From Micavibrio sp964400125 (GTDB lineage: Bacteria; Pseudomonadota; Alphaproteobacteria; Micavibrionales; Micavibrionaceae), in assembly GCA_964400125.1 (NCBI GenBank), contig CAYNSR010000003.1:124001-188000 (forward strand): a DNA stretch of 64,000 bases, in the 5' to 3' direction. Below the pieces are notes generated by a model, which worked only from the letters and a program-made list of their open reading frames with translations, did not search any database and was not told where the DNA came from. Numbering within the stretch: the first letter of the stretch is position 1; each line of letters starts with the position of its first letter. The translations under genes and the position numbers were made by a program. Below are positions 36,065 through 45,158 of the stretch, piece by piece.

Positions 36065-36781
36065 TCAACGCAACGCGGGACCGTTCGGAGCCCCGTTCCG
36101 GCATAAAGGCGGCGCGTCCGGCCTGTGCGGGACGATATCGCCCAGTAAATCGCGATGCGCAGCACTCTGGACAAGAAACCAGAGATCGACATCGGCATAG
36201 CGATGATAGAGCTCAATCGCTATCCAGACGAAACCGGGACTATGATGGGGCCCGAGCCTCTCCCCCGTGCGGACGGCATGAACAGCATGGGCCATTTCAT
36301 GCAACAGGCTTATTTTTTCGCGATGACCGAATGAAATTTCATGACAATCATCATCATATTCAGAATCTTCACCGCCCGGCTCCCGCCAGACCAGTTTCGG
36401 ACACGGAATGGCCAGATCCCGCGCGACCTGCCGCAGAATCGCGCGCGCCGTCTTTACACCCTCAACCGGTTCGGCCTGTGGAACGAGCAATTCATTTTCC
36501 CAGTCATAAACCCGTTTCTTTTGCCAGTCTCTGGCGCGTACAAGCGCCGGGGGCACATCGTCCGTTTCCAGCGTTTCCTGAAAGACCCGGATGGCCGATG
36601 CCGCATCGAGACAACGGCGCGGGGCCAGAAGCGTCTGCGGGGCCGCCCGGGCGATCCAGCCGACGACATGCCGCGCGGCGCGCGGCCGGGCAACCTCGTC
36701 GCGCAGAATTCCCCGCACCAGACAGGCATCGGCATGCGTATGAAAAAGACTTTCCTGAATGGTCAGGTCTTTTGTTTTCAT
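36065..36781 (-). CDS. Zincin-like metallopeptidase-fold protein
   Basis: A 238-residue protein with a metallopeptidase signature in its second half: LLHEMAHAVHAV (HExxH, H161 and H165), then GPHHSPGFVWIAIELY with candidate third ligand H179 or H180. This HExxH...HxxxF layout resembles small SprT-like or TIGR04338-like putative metallohydrolases. No signal peptide is seen, so it probably acts in the cytoplasm. I chose ATG at 36781 (MKTKDLT); the frame is open upstream to 36871, which would overlap truA. The substrate is unknown. Confidence 0.7.
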   Translation of the reverse strand: MKTKDLTIQESLFHTHADACLVRGILRDEVARPRAARHVVGWIARAAPQTLLAPRRCLDAASAIRVFQETLETDDVPPALVRARDWQKKRVYDWENELLVPQAEPVEGVKTARAILRQVARDLAIPCPKLVWREPGGEDSEYDDDCHEISFGHREKISLLHEMAHAVHAVRTGERLGPHHSPGFVWIAIELYHRYADVDLWFLVQSAAHRDLLGDIVPHRPDAPPLCRNGAPNGPALR

Positions 36782-36851
36782 AAAAAACGTGATATCCCGT
36801 GTTCTTCTTTTTTTGCTTGTTGTCCCCGAGTAGAGGATAAAAACGGACCGA

Positions 36852-37655
36852 ATGCAACGCTGGAAACTCACGCTCGAATATTGCGGAACAGCCTATGCCG
36901 GATGGCAAAGGCAGGAAGACGGGGTGCCCTCGGTGCAAAAGGCAGTCGAGGACGCGATTGACGGATTCTGCCAGCAACGCATCACCCTCCATGTCGCGGG
37001 CCGCACCGATGCGGGGGTCCATGCCAGCGGGCAGGTGGCGCATTTCGATCTGGACTACGGCGACAGGCCGCTCGGCGGTCTCGACCTATTGAAAGCCCTC
37101 AATGCGCATCTGCGCAAGGCGGAACATAATATCTCCATCCTTGCCGCCGCTCCGGTCACGCCGGATTTTCATGCCCGGTTCCACGCCGTGAATAAACTTT
37201 ATTGTTACCGCATCCTCAACCGTTCGGCACCTCCGGCTCTGGAGCGGGGCCGGATCTGGCATATCCGGCGTGAGCTCGATGTCGCGGCCATGCAGGAAGC
37301 CGCCCGGCATCTGCTCGGCGCGCATGATTTTACCACCTTCCGCGCGCGAGAATGTCAGGCAAAGACGCCTGATAAAACCATCGACCGGCTTGATTTTGAA
37401 ATCACGCCTTATGACGGTCATGGCGGACGGGAAATACGCTTTTATGCCGAAGCGCGATCCTTCCTGCACCATCAGGTGCGCAATATGATCGGCACGCTGG
37501 TGCTGGTGGGCGAAGGCAAATGGACCGGCGACGATGTGCACCGGGCACTGGCGGCAAAAGACCGCACCAAAGGCGGGCCGACCGCGCCGCCGGACGGGCT
37601 GTACCTGATGCGGGTGGATTATCCGCCGCACCAGGACCGAATGATCCGTGCGTAG
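36852..37655 (+). CDS. truA: tRNA pseudouridine(38-40) synthase
   Basis: TruA isomerises uridines 38-40 in the anticodon arm of tRNAs. The 267-residue protein begins WKLTLEYCGTAYAGWQRQ and carries the catalytic aspartate in VAGRTDAGVHASGQVAHF. The later motifs FHARFHAVNKLYCYRI and FLHHQVRNMIGTLVLVG are typical. It is divergent from the zincin gene. Its last 37 bases overlap the 3' end of the convergent dapE. Confidence 0.95.
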   Translation: MQRWKLTLEYCGTAYAGWQRQEDGVPSVQKAVEDAIDGFCQQRITLHVAGRTDAGVHASGQVAHFDLDYGDRPLGGLDLLKALNAHLRKAEHNISILAAAPVTPDFHARFHAVNKLYCYRILNRSAPPALERGRIWHIRRELDVAAMQEAARHLLGAHDFTTFRARECQAKTPDKTIDRLDFEITPYDGHGGREIRFYAEARSFLHHQVRNMIGTLVLVGEGKWTGDDVHRALAAKDRTKGGPTAPPDGLYLMRVDYPPHQDRMIRA

Positions 37656-38734
37656 ATTTTTTCCAGACACTCCAGATCGGCAATCCTGACAGATTCATCA
37701 ACTTTATGAATGGTTTTATTAATGAGACCGCATTCAACAACGGGGCAGTATTGACGGATAAACCGCGCGTCGGACGTACCGCCGCCCGTGGTCAGGCGCG
37801 GGGTCCGTCCGGTCACATCCCGTACCGCCGCCACCACCAGATCGGTAAACGGACCGGGGGCGGTCATAAAACTGACCGCACCGCAGGTGAAATCAATGCT
37901 GTAATCGCCACCGACAATATCGAGCAACAGGCGAATTTCCTGCTCCAGACTTTCCGCCGTCCACAAATCGTTGAAGCGCACGTTAAAAGACGCGGCAGCA
38001 CTGGCGGGGATGACGTTGCCCGCCGTATTCCCGACCTGAATATCGGTGACCTGCAATGTCGTCGGCCCGAAAAATTCTGAACCCTGATCGAATTCCGCCG
38101 AAGACAAAATGTCGATCATCTGCGCCAGACGCGGAATCGGGTTGTCGGCACGTTCCGGATAAGCAACATGGCCCTGCACCCCGTATACGCGCAATGCACC
38201 GCTAAGCGATCCCCGGCGACCGATTTTTATTTCATCGCCCAGCGCCTCGGGATTTGTAGGCTCCCCAACGATGCAGGCATCGGGGATATGACCGTTTTCC
38301 TGCATCCATGCGAGCACCTTCACCGTGCCATCCACGGCGGGACCTTCTTCATCCCCGGTAATAAGCAAACTGACGGACCCAGGGCCGTCACAGGCGGCAA
38401 CCGCCGCAACAAAGGCCGCGATATTTCCCTTCATGTCGGCAGCACCGCGTCCGATGATAGAATCGTCAATGATGGCGGCGGCAAAGGGCGGGGAAGACCA
38501 CAGACTTTCACCCCCCGGCGGCACGACATCGGTATGACCTGCAAAACACAGATGCGGCCCCACCGTCCCACGCCGGGCGAAAAAATTTTCCACCCTGCCA
38601 AATCTGAGCGTCGTGCAGACAAAGCCCAGCGGTTCGAGAATATCGATCAGCACCTTCTGCGCCCCGGCATCAACCGGCGTGACACTGGGGCAACGAATCA
38701 GGTTTTGGGTCAGTGCGACGACATCGGGTTTCAA
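37619..38734 (-). CDS. dapE: Succinyl-diaminopimelate desuccinylase
   Basis: DapE hydrolyses N-succinyl-LL-diaminopimelate in lysine and peptidoglycan precursor synthesis. The 371-residue protein has the M20 metallopeptidase motifs FAGHTDVVPPG, IIGRGAADMKGN, TGDEEGPAVDG and, near the C-terminus, TTGGGTSDARFI. It starts at a TTG (38734) with AAGGA 8 bases upstream. dapD, the gene two steps earlier in the pathway, lies upstream on the same strand beyond a 316-base repeat-containing gap. The 3' end overlaps truA. Confidence 0.95.
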   Translation of the reverse strand: MKPDVVALTQNLIRCPSVTPVDAGAQKVLIDILEPLGFVCTTLRFGRVENFFARRGTVGPHLCFAGHTDVVPPGGESLWSSPPFAAAIIDDSIIGRGAADMKGNIAAFVAAVAACDGPGSVSLLITGDEEGPAVDGTVKVLAWMQENGHIPDACIVGEPTNPEALGDEIKIGRRGSLSGALRVYGVQGHVAYPERADNPIPRLAQMIDILSSAEFDQGSEFFGPTTLQVTDIQVGNTAGNVIPASAAASFNVRFNDLWTAESLEQEIRLLLDIVGGDYSIDFTCGAVSFMTAPGPFTDLVVAAVRDVTGRTPRLTTGGGTSDARFIRQYCPVVECGLINKTIHKVDESVRIADLECLEKIYARIIRSWCGG

Positions 38735-38872
38735 GGATAGATCCTTTTTTTACCACTAAGGGCACGAAGGGCTTCGCAATTTTTGTGCCGCAGGCGTATA
38801 AAATATATTTTATACGCGCTATGCGTCAATTCCTGAAATGTCTTAGTATCTATTTCAAAACACCCTCCCCGC

Positions 38873-38979
38873 CGTCATTCCCCGAATTTTTGCTTGCAAA
38901 AATTCTAGGGGAACCCATGACTATCCACATCTTATGGATTGCCTTAGAATTTTCCTTGCAGAAAATTCAGGCAATGACG
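38873..38979. repeat. Composite palindromic element (BIME/MITE-like)
   Basis: The outer arms CGTCATT (38873-38879) and AATGACG (38973-38979) are inverted repeats. Inside are two hairpins. The first is at 38880-38911, CCCC-GAATTTTTGC / GCAAAAATTC-TA-GGGG. The second is at 38941-38972, GCCT-TA-GAATTTTC / GAAAATTC-AGGC. The nested symmetry resembles dispersed bacterial palindromic units. Other copies cannot be checked from this window. Confidence 0.75.
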
Positions 38980-39008
38980 ATGCAATTTATGCGTTTTTCA
39001 ACAGCCTC

Positions 39009-39035
39009 TTAGTGTCCTTAGTGTCCTTAGTGTCT
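39009..39035. repeat. Tandem 9-base repeat, three copies
   Basis: TTAGTGTCC occurs at 39009 and 39018, then TTAGTGTCT at 39027. A related sequence in the opposite orientation lies at 38753-38770, on the other side of the palindromic element. Confidence 0.8.
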
Positions 39036-39050
39036 TGAGGGTAATAATCT

Positions 39051-39887
39051 TTATGTTCTGAGCAACTCATTAATCGCAGTTTTGCTGCGCGTTTTTTCAT
39101 CGACGCGCTTGACGATAACGGCACAGGCCAGACCCGGCCCGCCGTCTTTCCCCGGCAGGGTTCCGGGGACGACGACACTATAGGCCGGGACCCTGCCCAT
39201 GAAAATTTCGCCGCTGTCACGGTCGACGATTTTTGTCGATGCACCAAGGAAAACACCCATGGACAGGACCGCGCCGGTTTCAACGATCACGCCTTCGGCC
39301 ACTTCACTGCGTGCACCGATAAAGACATTGTCTTCGATAATCACCGGCCCGGCCTGTAACGGCTCCAGCACCCCGCCAATACCGACACCGCCGGAGATAT
39401 GACAGTTTTTCCCGATCTGCGCGCAAGACCCGATGGTGGACCATGTATCAACCATGGTGCCTTCATCGACATAGGCCCCGACATTGATAAAACTCGGCAT
39501 CAAAACGACATTGCGGGCAACATAGGCGGAACGGCGCACAAAACACCCCGGCACGGCACGGAACCCGGCGGCATGGAAATCATCATGGTCCCAGCCGTGA
39601 AATTTCGACGGCACTTTGTCCCACCACGGCCCGTTATCAGGACCGCCGGGAATTTCCTTCATCGGGTTGAGACGGAACGACAGCAGCACGGCTTTTTTCA
39701 GCCATTGATGAACGATCCAGCCCCCCTCCCCCGGGGTAGCGATGCGCAATGCGCCCCGGTCCAGCAGGTCCAGCGCCTCCGCCACGGCGGCGGCAGGCCC
39801 GGATGTCGTCGGGGACAGGGAATCGCGCATATCCCATGCCTGATGGATCGCGGTTTCCAGATCGTCGGTTTTGTGTACGGGAATCAT
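39051..39887 (-). CDS. dapD: 2,3,4,5-tetrahydropyridine-2,6-dicarboxylate N-succinyltransferase
   Basis: DapD transfers a succinyl group from succinyl-CoA to tetrahydrodipicolinate in lysine/diaminopimelate synthesis. The 278-residue protein has the N-terminal helical domain (AIHQAWDMRDSLSP), KAVLLSFRLNPM, and a left-handed beta-helix of hexapeptide repeats (VGAYVDEGTMVDTWSTIGSC, GVLEPLQAGPVIIEDNVFIG). I chose ATG at 39887 (MIPVHKTDD); the longer frame upstream overlaps the divergent FemAB-like gene. dapE follows beyond the repeat-filled gap. Confidence 0.95.
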   Translation of the reverse strand: MIPVHKTDDLETAIHQAWDMRDSLSPTTSGPAAAVAEALDLLDRGALRIATPGEGGWIVHQWLKKAVLLSFRLNPMKEIPGGPDNGPWWDKVPSKFHGWDHDDFHAAGFRAVPGCFVRRSAYVARNVVLMPSFINVGAYVDEGTMVDTWSTIGSCAQIGKNCHISGGVGIGGVLEPLQAGPVIIEDNVFIGARSEVAEGVIVETGAVLSMGVFLGASTKIVDRDSGEIFMGRVPAYSVVVPGTLPGKDGGPGLACAVIVKRVDEKTRSKTAINELLRT

Positions 39888-39904
39888 GATGCTATAAGGA
39901 CCTG

Positions 39905-40852
39905 ATGCAAGAATGTACCATCGAATGGAATAGCCTTGATCTGCCCGCATGGGAAGCGCGTTTTTCAAAAATCCGCCGCTCCACCCTGCTGCAAAGCTAC
40001 GCCTATGCCCGGGGCATCTGCCCGGTCTATCACCAGCATGCAAACTGGGGGCTGATCCGGATCGGCGGGGCGGAAGCCGGGCTGGTGCAGATGCTGGAAG
40101 CGAAACTGTTCGGACGCGCCCTGCACGCCATGGCCATCGACCGGGGCCCCTTATGGTTTCCGGGCTTTGGCGGGATCATGCATATCCGGGCCTTTTTCGA
40201 CGAAATCCAGCGCCAGTTTCCCGGACGTTTTGGCCGCCGCCGCCGTATTATCCCGGAAATCCCGAAAAGCCCGGCGGCGCACGGCATTTTACAGCAGGCC
40301 GGGTTTTTTCATATCGGCCCGGATTATACGACCACCTGGCTTGACCTGACCCCGCCTTTGGACGTTCTGGAAACCAACCTGCGCAAGAACTGGCGCGGGG
40401 CGCTGCACAAGGCGGAACGCGGCAGGCTGGAACTGGCATGGGACGAAAAAGGCCTGTTCCTCGAAACATTTGTCGCCGGTTATCAGGCCGATCAGGCGGC
40501 GCGGCGCTATCCCGGCCCATCGCCGCGCGTTCTCCGCGCCCTCGGGCAATCTTTTGTTAAGGATGGGGGCTGTATGATTGGTCAGGCCCTGCTGGACAAC
40601 CGTCCGGTATCTTCTATCTTGATCCTGTGTCATGGCGCGTCCGCCACCTATCAGGCGGGATGGAGCGATACGGACGGCAGGCAGCTCGGCGGACATTACA
40701 GGCTCTTGTGGCACGCCCTTTCGCGTCTGAAGGACAAGGGCATCAGCGATTTTGATCTCGGAGGAATTCATGACGACAGCGCAGAAAACGTTTCCGCATT
40801 CAAAGACGGCCTCGGCGGAACGCGGGTCACGCTGGCGGGGCTTTATTCCTAG
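39905..40852 (+). CDS. FemAB/GNAT-like aminoacyltransferase family protein
   Basis: A 315-residue protein that resembles the FemAB-like group of double-GNAT proteins: STLLQSYAYARG near the start, LRKNWRGALHKAERG in the middle, and SSILILCHGASATYQAGWSD, then HYRLLWHALSRLKDKGISDFDLGG near the end. FemAB relatives add amino acids to peptidoglycan or modify other amines; the substrate here is unknown. AAGGA lies just before the ATG at 39905. It is divergent from dapD by 17 bases. Its last 83 bases overlap the following DUF3108 gene in another frame. Confidence 0.78.
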   Translation: MQECTIEWNSLDLPAWEARFSKIRRSTLLQSYAYARGICPVYHQHANWGLIRIGGAEAGLVQMLEAKLFGRALHAMAIDRGPLWFPGFGGIMHIRAFFDEIQRQFPGRFGRRRRIIPEIPKSPAAHGILQQAGFFHIGPDYTTTWLDLTPPLDVLETNLRKNWRGALHKAERGRLELAWDEKGLFLETFVAGYQADQAARRYPGPSPRVLRALGQSFVKDGGCMIGQALLDNRPVSSILILCHGASATYQAGWSDTDGRQLGGHYRLLWHALSRLKDKGISDFDLGGIHDDSAENVSAFKDGLGGTRVTLAGLYS

Positions 40853-41747
40853 TGCGCTGGCCCTGCTCGTCCTGAGCGCGTCGCCGTCTTTCGCCGCTGG
40901 CGGCATCCAGAAAATGACCTATGAGGTTTATGCCGGAGGAATCAACGCCGTAAGCGCAGAAATCGATGTCAAACAAACGCCGCAACAACGCTACAGCATG
41001 GTTCTGTCCGCGTTTACCAAGGGTTTTCTCGGCGCATTAGTGCCGTGGAAGGGAACCTTCGAAACCCATGGCTGGATCAAAAAAGAAGGCATGGACCAGC
41101 CGGAACTGCACCGTTCCACGGCAACCTGGCGCAATGAGGAAGAGGTCAAGGAATACAGCTATGACAGGCAGGGTAATTTTGTCGGCTACAGCATCAAAGA
41201 TCCGGAAAACGACGGCAAGAAAAAAGATGTTGCTCCGGAACTGGTGCAGGGCACAGTCGATGTCCTGACCGCGACGCTCAATGTCATGAACGAAATCGCC
41301 ATGGGCGAATCCTGCACCGGGTCGGCGGAAGTCTTTGACGGCAAGCGACGCTTCAAAATGGAATTCCTCTTCGAAGAAAACGAGACCCTGTCCCGGTCCC
41401 GCTACAACGTTTATCAAGGCCCGGCGCAGCGTTGCGTCGTCGAGGTCACGCCCGTTGCCGGAAAATGGCACGAAAAACCCCGTGGCTGGATGTCGATTCA
41501 GGAGCAAGGACGCCAGAAAGGCAGCCTGCCTACAATCTGGTTCGCCAAACTTGATCCGGCAGGACCAGCCGTTCCAGTCAAAATTCGTGTAAAAAGCGAA
41601 TATGGCGCAATGTTCATGCATCTGGTGAATTATGACGATGGCGCGTCCATCGTCACCGCCGATATCATCGCAACGGACAACGGCGCATCCCCGCAAACGC
41701 GGTCCGCGCCGCAAGCCCAACCCGCCCCGGTGGTATTGCGCGAATAG
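40770..41747 (+). CDS. DUF3108 domain-containing secreted protein
   Basis: A 325-residue protein with a long N-terminal region and signal peptide (hydrophobic ALALLVLSASPSFAA, cleavage near residue 43), then a DUF3108-like beta-rich domain (YEVYAGGINAVSAEIDV, FTKGFLGALVPWKGTFETHGW, GTVDVLTATLNVMNEIA, FDGKRRFKMEF). DUF3108 proteins are periplasmic and of unknown function. GGAGGAATTC before ATG at 40770 is a very strong ribosome-binding site, lying inside the end of the FemAB-like gene. The two genes are probably co-expressed. Confidence 0.82.
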   Translation: MTTAQKTFPHSKTASAERGSRWRGFIPSALALLVLSASPSFAAGGIQKMTYEVYAGGINAVSAEIDVKQTPQQRYSMVLSAFTKGFLGALVPWKGTFETHGWIKKEGMDQPELHRSTATWRNEEEVKEYSYDRQGNFVGYSIKDPENDGKKKDVAPELVQGTVDVLTATLNVMNEIAMGESCTGSAEVFDGKRRFKMEFLFEENETLSRSRYNVYQGPAQRCVVEVTPVAGKWHEKPRGWMSIQEQGRQKGSLPTIWFAKLDPAGPAVPVKIRVKSEYGAMFMHLVNYDDGASIVTADIIATDNGASPQTRSAPQAQPAPVVLRE

Positions 41748-41907
41748 ACGGCTTCTCTCTTCTCACAAAATATGGCACTTATAGCCAGCCCGTAAATACC
41801 GGAATATTCCGGTGTTTACGGATATGTTATATTTTGCAACATGATGTGTGTTGCCCGCCGCCGCAATTGCGGCAGGATCAAAAAACCAAAAACGGAAAAA
41901 ACGCCCG

Positions 41908-43251
41908 ATGACAAAAACCCCTCTCGCCTGCGTGATCCTGACCGCCGGATTCGGCAAACGGATGAAATCGGCCAAACCCAAAGTCATGCATGAAATCGCC
42001 GGGCAACCGATGATTAAATGGCTACTGCACAGCGTCGAAGAACTGGGGCCGGAAAAAATCATCGTCGTCACCGCGCCCGATGCGCTGAGCGTGGCGCAGG
42101 CGGTCAAACCGCACACCACCGTGGTCCAGCAAAAACCTCTGGGGACGGCGGACGCCGTGCGGGCCGCCCTGCCGATGCTGGCGGGGTTTGATGGCGACGT
42201 TCTGGTGCTCCTCGGCGATATGCCGCTGCTCTCTGCCGGGATGATGCAGGGACTAATCGACACGCGGCAGCACGATGCAGGGACAGGCATTGCCGTCCTT
42301 GGTGTCGAATATAAAAATCCGCCCGCCTTTGGCCGCCTTGTCCTCAACCCCGACAAGACCCTGAACCGCATCGTCGAGGACAAAGACGCCAGCGCGGAAG
42401 AGCGCAACATCAAACTGTGCAACACCGGGGCCTTTTGCATCGACGGGTCAAAACTGGCCGCATGGATCGGCAAAGTGGAGAATAAAAACGCGCAAGGGGA
42501 ATATTACATCACCGACCTTCCGGCCATTGCCGCCGCCGAAGGAATCAAAACCCGCGTCAGCACGCTTTACGACGCGGAGGAAGTCACGGGCGTCAATTCC
42601 CGCGCCGAACTGGCCACGGCAGAAACCATCGTCCAAAAACGCCTGCGCAGGCGTGCGATGGAAAACGGCGCGACTCTGACCGACCCCAATACGGTATTCC
42701 TGTCATGGGACACCAAAATTGGCCGCGATGTCGTCATCGGCCCCAATGTCGTCATCGGCCCCAATGTCGTCATCGGTGACGATGTGACCATTCATGCCTT
42801 TTGCCATCTCGAAGGGGCGCGCATCGACCATGGCTGCGTGGTGGGGCCGTTTGCCCGCCTGCGTCCGGGGACGCATTTGTGGCAAAATGTACGCGTCGGC
42901 AATTTCGTCGAGGTGAAAAATTCTCTGCTCCATGACGGGGTCAAGGCCAACCACCTTGCCTATATCGGCGACGCGGAAATCGGCGCAGGCACCAACTATT
43001 CCTGCGGCGCGATCACCGCCAATTACGACGGATTCGAAAAATTCAAGACGATCATCGGCGACAACGTCATGGTTGGCAGCAATGTGACATTGGTTGCCCC
43101 GGTAACCATCGGTGCCGGGGCCTATCTGGCCGCAGGCAGCACCGTGACCAAAGACGTCCCGGCAGATGCACTCTCGGTCGAGCGGGCGGAACCGCGCCTG
43201 ATTGAAGGCTGGGCGGCCCGCAACCGGACCAGAAAATCCACCCGGAAATAA
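41908..43251 (+). CDS. glmU: Bifunctional UDP-N-acetylglucosamine pyrophosphorylase / glucosamine-1-phosphate N-acetyltransferase
   Basis: GlmU makes UDP-GlcNAc for peptidoglycan and lipopolysaccharide. The N-terminal uridylyltransferase domain begins CVILTAGFGKRMKSAKPK and contains QKPLGTADAVRAAL and LLGDMPLL. The C-terminal acetyltransferase is a left-handed beta-helix with PFARLRPGT, NFVEVKNS and TNYSCGAITANYDG. The 447-residue length is normal. I chose ATG at 41908 (MTKTPLACV). A perfect 18-base tandem repeat at 42730 encodes neighbouring hexapeptides. glmS follows 16 bases later; glmU-glmS is a common operon. Confidence 0.95.
   Translation: MTKTPLACVILTAGFGKRMKSAKPKVMHEIAGQPMIKWLLHSVEELGPEKIIVVTAPDALSVAQAVKPHTTVVQQKPLGTADAVRAALPMLAGFDGDVLVLLGDMPLLSAGMMQGLIDTRQHDAGTGIAVLGVEYKNPPAFGRLVLNPDKTLNRIVEDKDASAEERNIKLCNTGAFCIDGSKLAAWIGKVENKNAQGEYYITDLPAIAAAEGIKTRVSTLYDAEEVTGVNSRAELATAETIVQKRLRRRAMENGATLTDPNTVFLSWDTKIGRDVVIGPNVVIGPNVVIGDDVTIHAFCHLEGARIDHGCVVGPFARLRPGTHLWQNVRVGNFVEVKNSLLHDGVKANHLAYIGDAEIGAGTNYSCGAITANYDGFEKFKTIIGDNVMVGSNVTLVAPVTIGAGAYLAAGSTVTKDVPADALSVERAEPRLIEGWAARNRTRKSTRK
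42730..42776 (+). repeat. 18-base tandem repeat inside glmU
   Basis: GTCGTCATCGGCCCCAAT occurs at 42730-42747 and 42748-42765, with a partial third copy to 42776. It encodes successive VVIGPN turns of the beta-helix. Confidence 0.9.
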
Positions 43252-43267
43252 ACGACAGGAAAACAAA

Positions 43268-45097
43268 ATGTGTGGAATAATCGGTATCGTCGGCAAAAAT
43301 GATGTCGCCTCCAGACTGGTCGATGGTTTGCGGCGGCTGGAATATCGCGGCTATGATTCGGCGGGCGTGGCAACCTTGCATAACGGCGTCATAGAACGGC
43401 GTCGGGCGGAAGGAAAACTGGTCAATCTCGATACGCGCCTGAAAAGGGAACCGCTGTCGGGGCAGATCGGCATCGGCCATACGCGCTGGGCGACGCATGG
43501 CGGGCCGACAGAACGCAATGCCCACCCGCATGCGACCGACAAGGTCGCGGTGGTCCATAACGGCATCATCGAAAATTACGGTGCGCTGAAGGCCGAACTG
43601 GAACAACACCAGTGCCGCTTTGAAACCGAAACCGACACCGAAGTTGTCGTACACCTGATTTCGCACCACCTGAAACAGGGCATGAAACCGGTAGAGGCCG
43701 CCAATGCCGCCTTTGACCGGCTGGAGGGGGCCTATGCTTTGGCCGTCATTTTTGCCAATGAAAACAACCTGATGGTCGGGGTCCGGCAGGGTACGCCGCT
43801 GGCCGTGGGCTATGGCGAAGGCGAAATGTATCTGGCCTCGGATTCATATGCACTTGCGCCACTGACAAAAAAAATCGCTTTCCTCGAAGATGGCGACCGT
43901 GTGCGCGTCAGCGCCGAAGGCGTGACGATTTATGACCGTGCCGGGAAAGAACTGAAACGCCCGATCCGCATCACCGCACAATCGGGGGCAACGACCGGCA
44001 AGGGCGAATACCGCCATTTCATGCTGAAGGAAATTTATGAGCAGCCCACAGTCATCGGCGACACGCTCAATTCCTTTATCAATCCGGCGACACGCGCCAT
44101 TACCCTGCCGCCCGAGATCATCGCCGCACTCGCCGGAACAACCCGTCTAACGCTGGTGGCCTGCGGCACGGCGTTTTATGCCTGCATGGTGGCAAAATAC
44201 TGGTTTGAACAGATCGCTAGAATCCCGTGCGAGATCGATGTGGCTTCCGAATTTCGTTACCGCGAAGCGCCGATGCCTGAGGGCGGCGTGGCGATTTTCG
44301 TCTCCCAGTCGGGGGAAACGCTCGATACGCTCGAAGCCTTGCGCTATTGCAAGCGCCAGAAACAAAAAATTCTATCCATCGTCAATACGATTGAAAGCAC
44401 CATCGAACGCGAATCCGATCTGGTCTTGCATACGCTGGCCGGTCCGGAAATCGGCGTCGCCTCGACCAAGGCCTTTACCACCCAGTTAACCACACTGTCC
44501 TGCATGGCGCTGGCCGTCGCGGCAGAGAAAAAAACCTGCCCGCCGGAAGATCTCGCAAACATGGCCGAAGCCCTGCGGCACCTGCCCGCGCTGGTCAATG
44601 CGATACTAAAAGACTGCACCGCCCCGATTGAATCTCTGGCAGGCGACATTGCCGAAGCGCGGGATGTGCTTTATCTGGGCCGTGGCCTGATGTATCCCAT
44701 CGCGCTGGAAGGTGCCCTGAAGCTCAAGGAGGTTTCCTACATCCATGCCGAAGGCTACGCCGCCGGGGAAATGAAACACGGCCCCATCGCCCTGATCGAT
44801 CACGATGTGCCCGTCGTGGTGATCGCGCCGGCAGATGCGCTGTTTGAAAAAACAGCCTCCAACGTGCAGGAAACCATTGCGCGCGGCGGTCAGGTTTTGC
44901 TGTTTTCAGATGCGAACGGCATGGCTAAATTGCAAGGCAAATGCCGCTGGGCAGTGCCACTACCCGCCGCCCACCCGTTTATCACGCCGATCCTGTATGT
45001 TATTCCCGCGCAATTGCTGGCCTATTACGTCGCCATATCCAAAGGCACCGACGTCGACCAGCCGCGCAATCTGGCGAAATCGGTCACGGTGGAATAA
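43268..45097 (+). CDS. glmS: Glutamine-fructose-6-phosphate aminotransferase (isomerizing)
   Basis: GlmS makes glucosamine-6-phosphate from fructose-6-phosphate and glutamine, the first step toward UDP-GlcNAc. The 609-residue protein starts MCGIIGIVG, so Cys2 becomes the N-terminal nucleophile of the glutaminase domain; HTRWATHGGPT follows. Two SIS sugar-isomerase domains form the C-terminal half (ACGTAFYACMVAKYWFE, SQSGETLDTLEAL, STKAFTTQLT, LGRGLMYPIALEGALKLKE), ending DVDQPRNLAKSVTVE. It is directly downstream of glmU and converges with the antiporter gene. Confidence 0.97.
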   Translation: MCGIIGIVGKNDVASRLVDGLRRLEYRGYDSAGVATLHNGVIERRRAEGKLVNLDTRLKREPLSGQIGIGHTRWATHGGPTERNAHPHATDKVAVVHNGIIENYGALKAELEQHQCRFETETDTEVVVHLISHHLKQGMKPVEAANAAFDRLEGAYALAVIFANENNLMVGVRQGTPLAVGYGEGEMYLASDSYALAPLTKKIAFLEDGDRVRVSAEGVTIYDRAGKELKRPIRITAQSGATTGKGEYRHFMLKEIYEQPTVIGDTLNSFINPATRAITLPPEIIAALAGTTRLTLVACGTAFYACMVAKYWFEQIARIPCEIDVASEFRYREAPMPEGGVAIFVSQSGETLDTLEALRYCKRQKQKILSIVNTIESTIERESDLVLHTLAGPEIGVASTKAFTTQLTTLSCMALAVAAEKKTCPPEDLANMAEALRHLPALVNAILKDCTAPIESLAGDIAEARDVLYLGRGLMYPIALEGALKLKEVSYIHAEGYAAGEMKHGPIALIDHDVPVVVIAPADALFEKTASNVQETIARGGQVLLFSDANGMAKLQGKCRWAVPLPAAHPFITPILYVIPAQLLAYYVAISKGTDVDQPRNLAKSVTVE

Positions 45098-45158
45098 CAG
45101 GGAAAGTAAACTGTGTTCCGTTATCAGTCAGATCATCAATGCGTTTTCTTTTCAGGCT

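Larger units (their letters stand above)
38735..39050. other. Gap between dapE and dapD: repeats, no gene
   Basis: This 316-base stretch holds a 107-base double-hairpin palindromic element (38873-38979), a tandem 9-base repeat (39009-39035), and an inverted relative of that repeat near dapE (38753-38770, ACTAAGGGCACGAAGG). It is AT-richer than its surroundings. I see no convincing coding sequence, although short frames exist. Confidence 0.7.
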
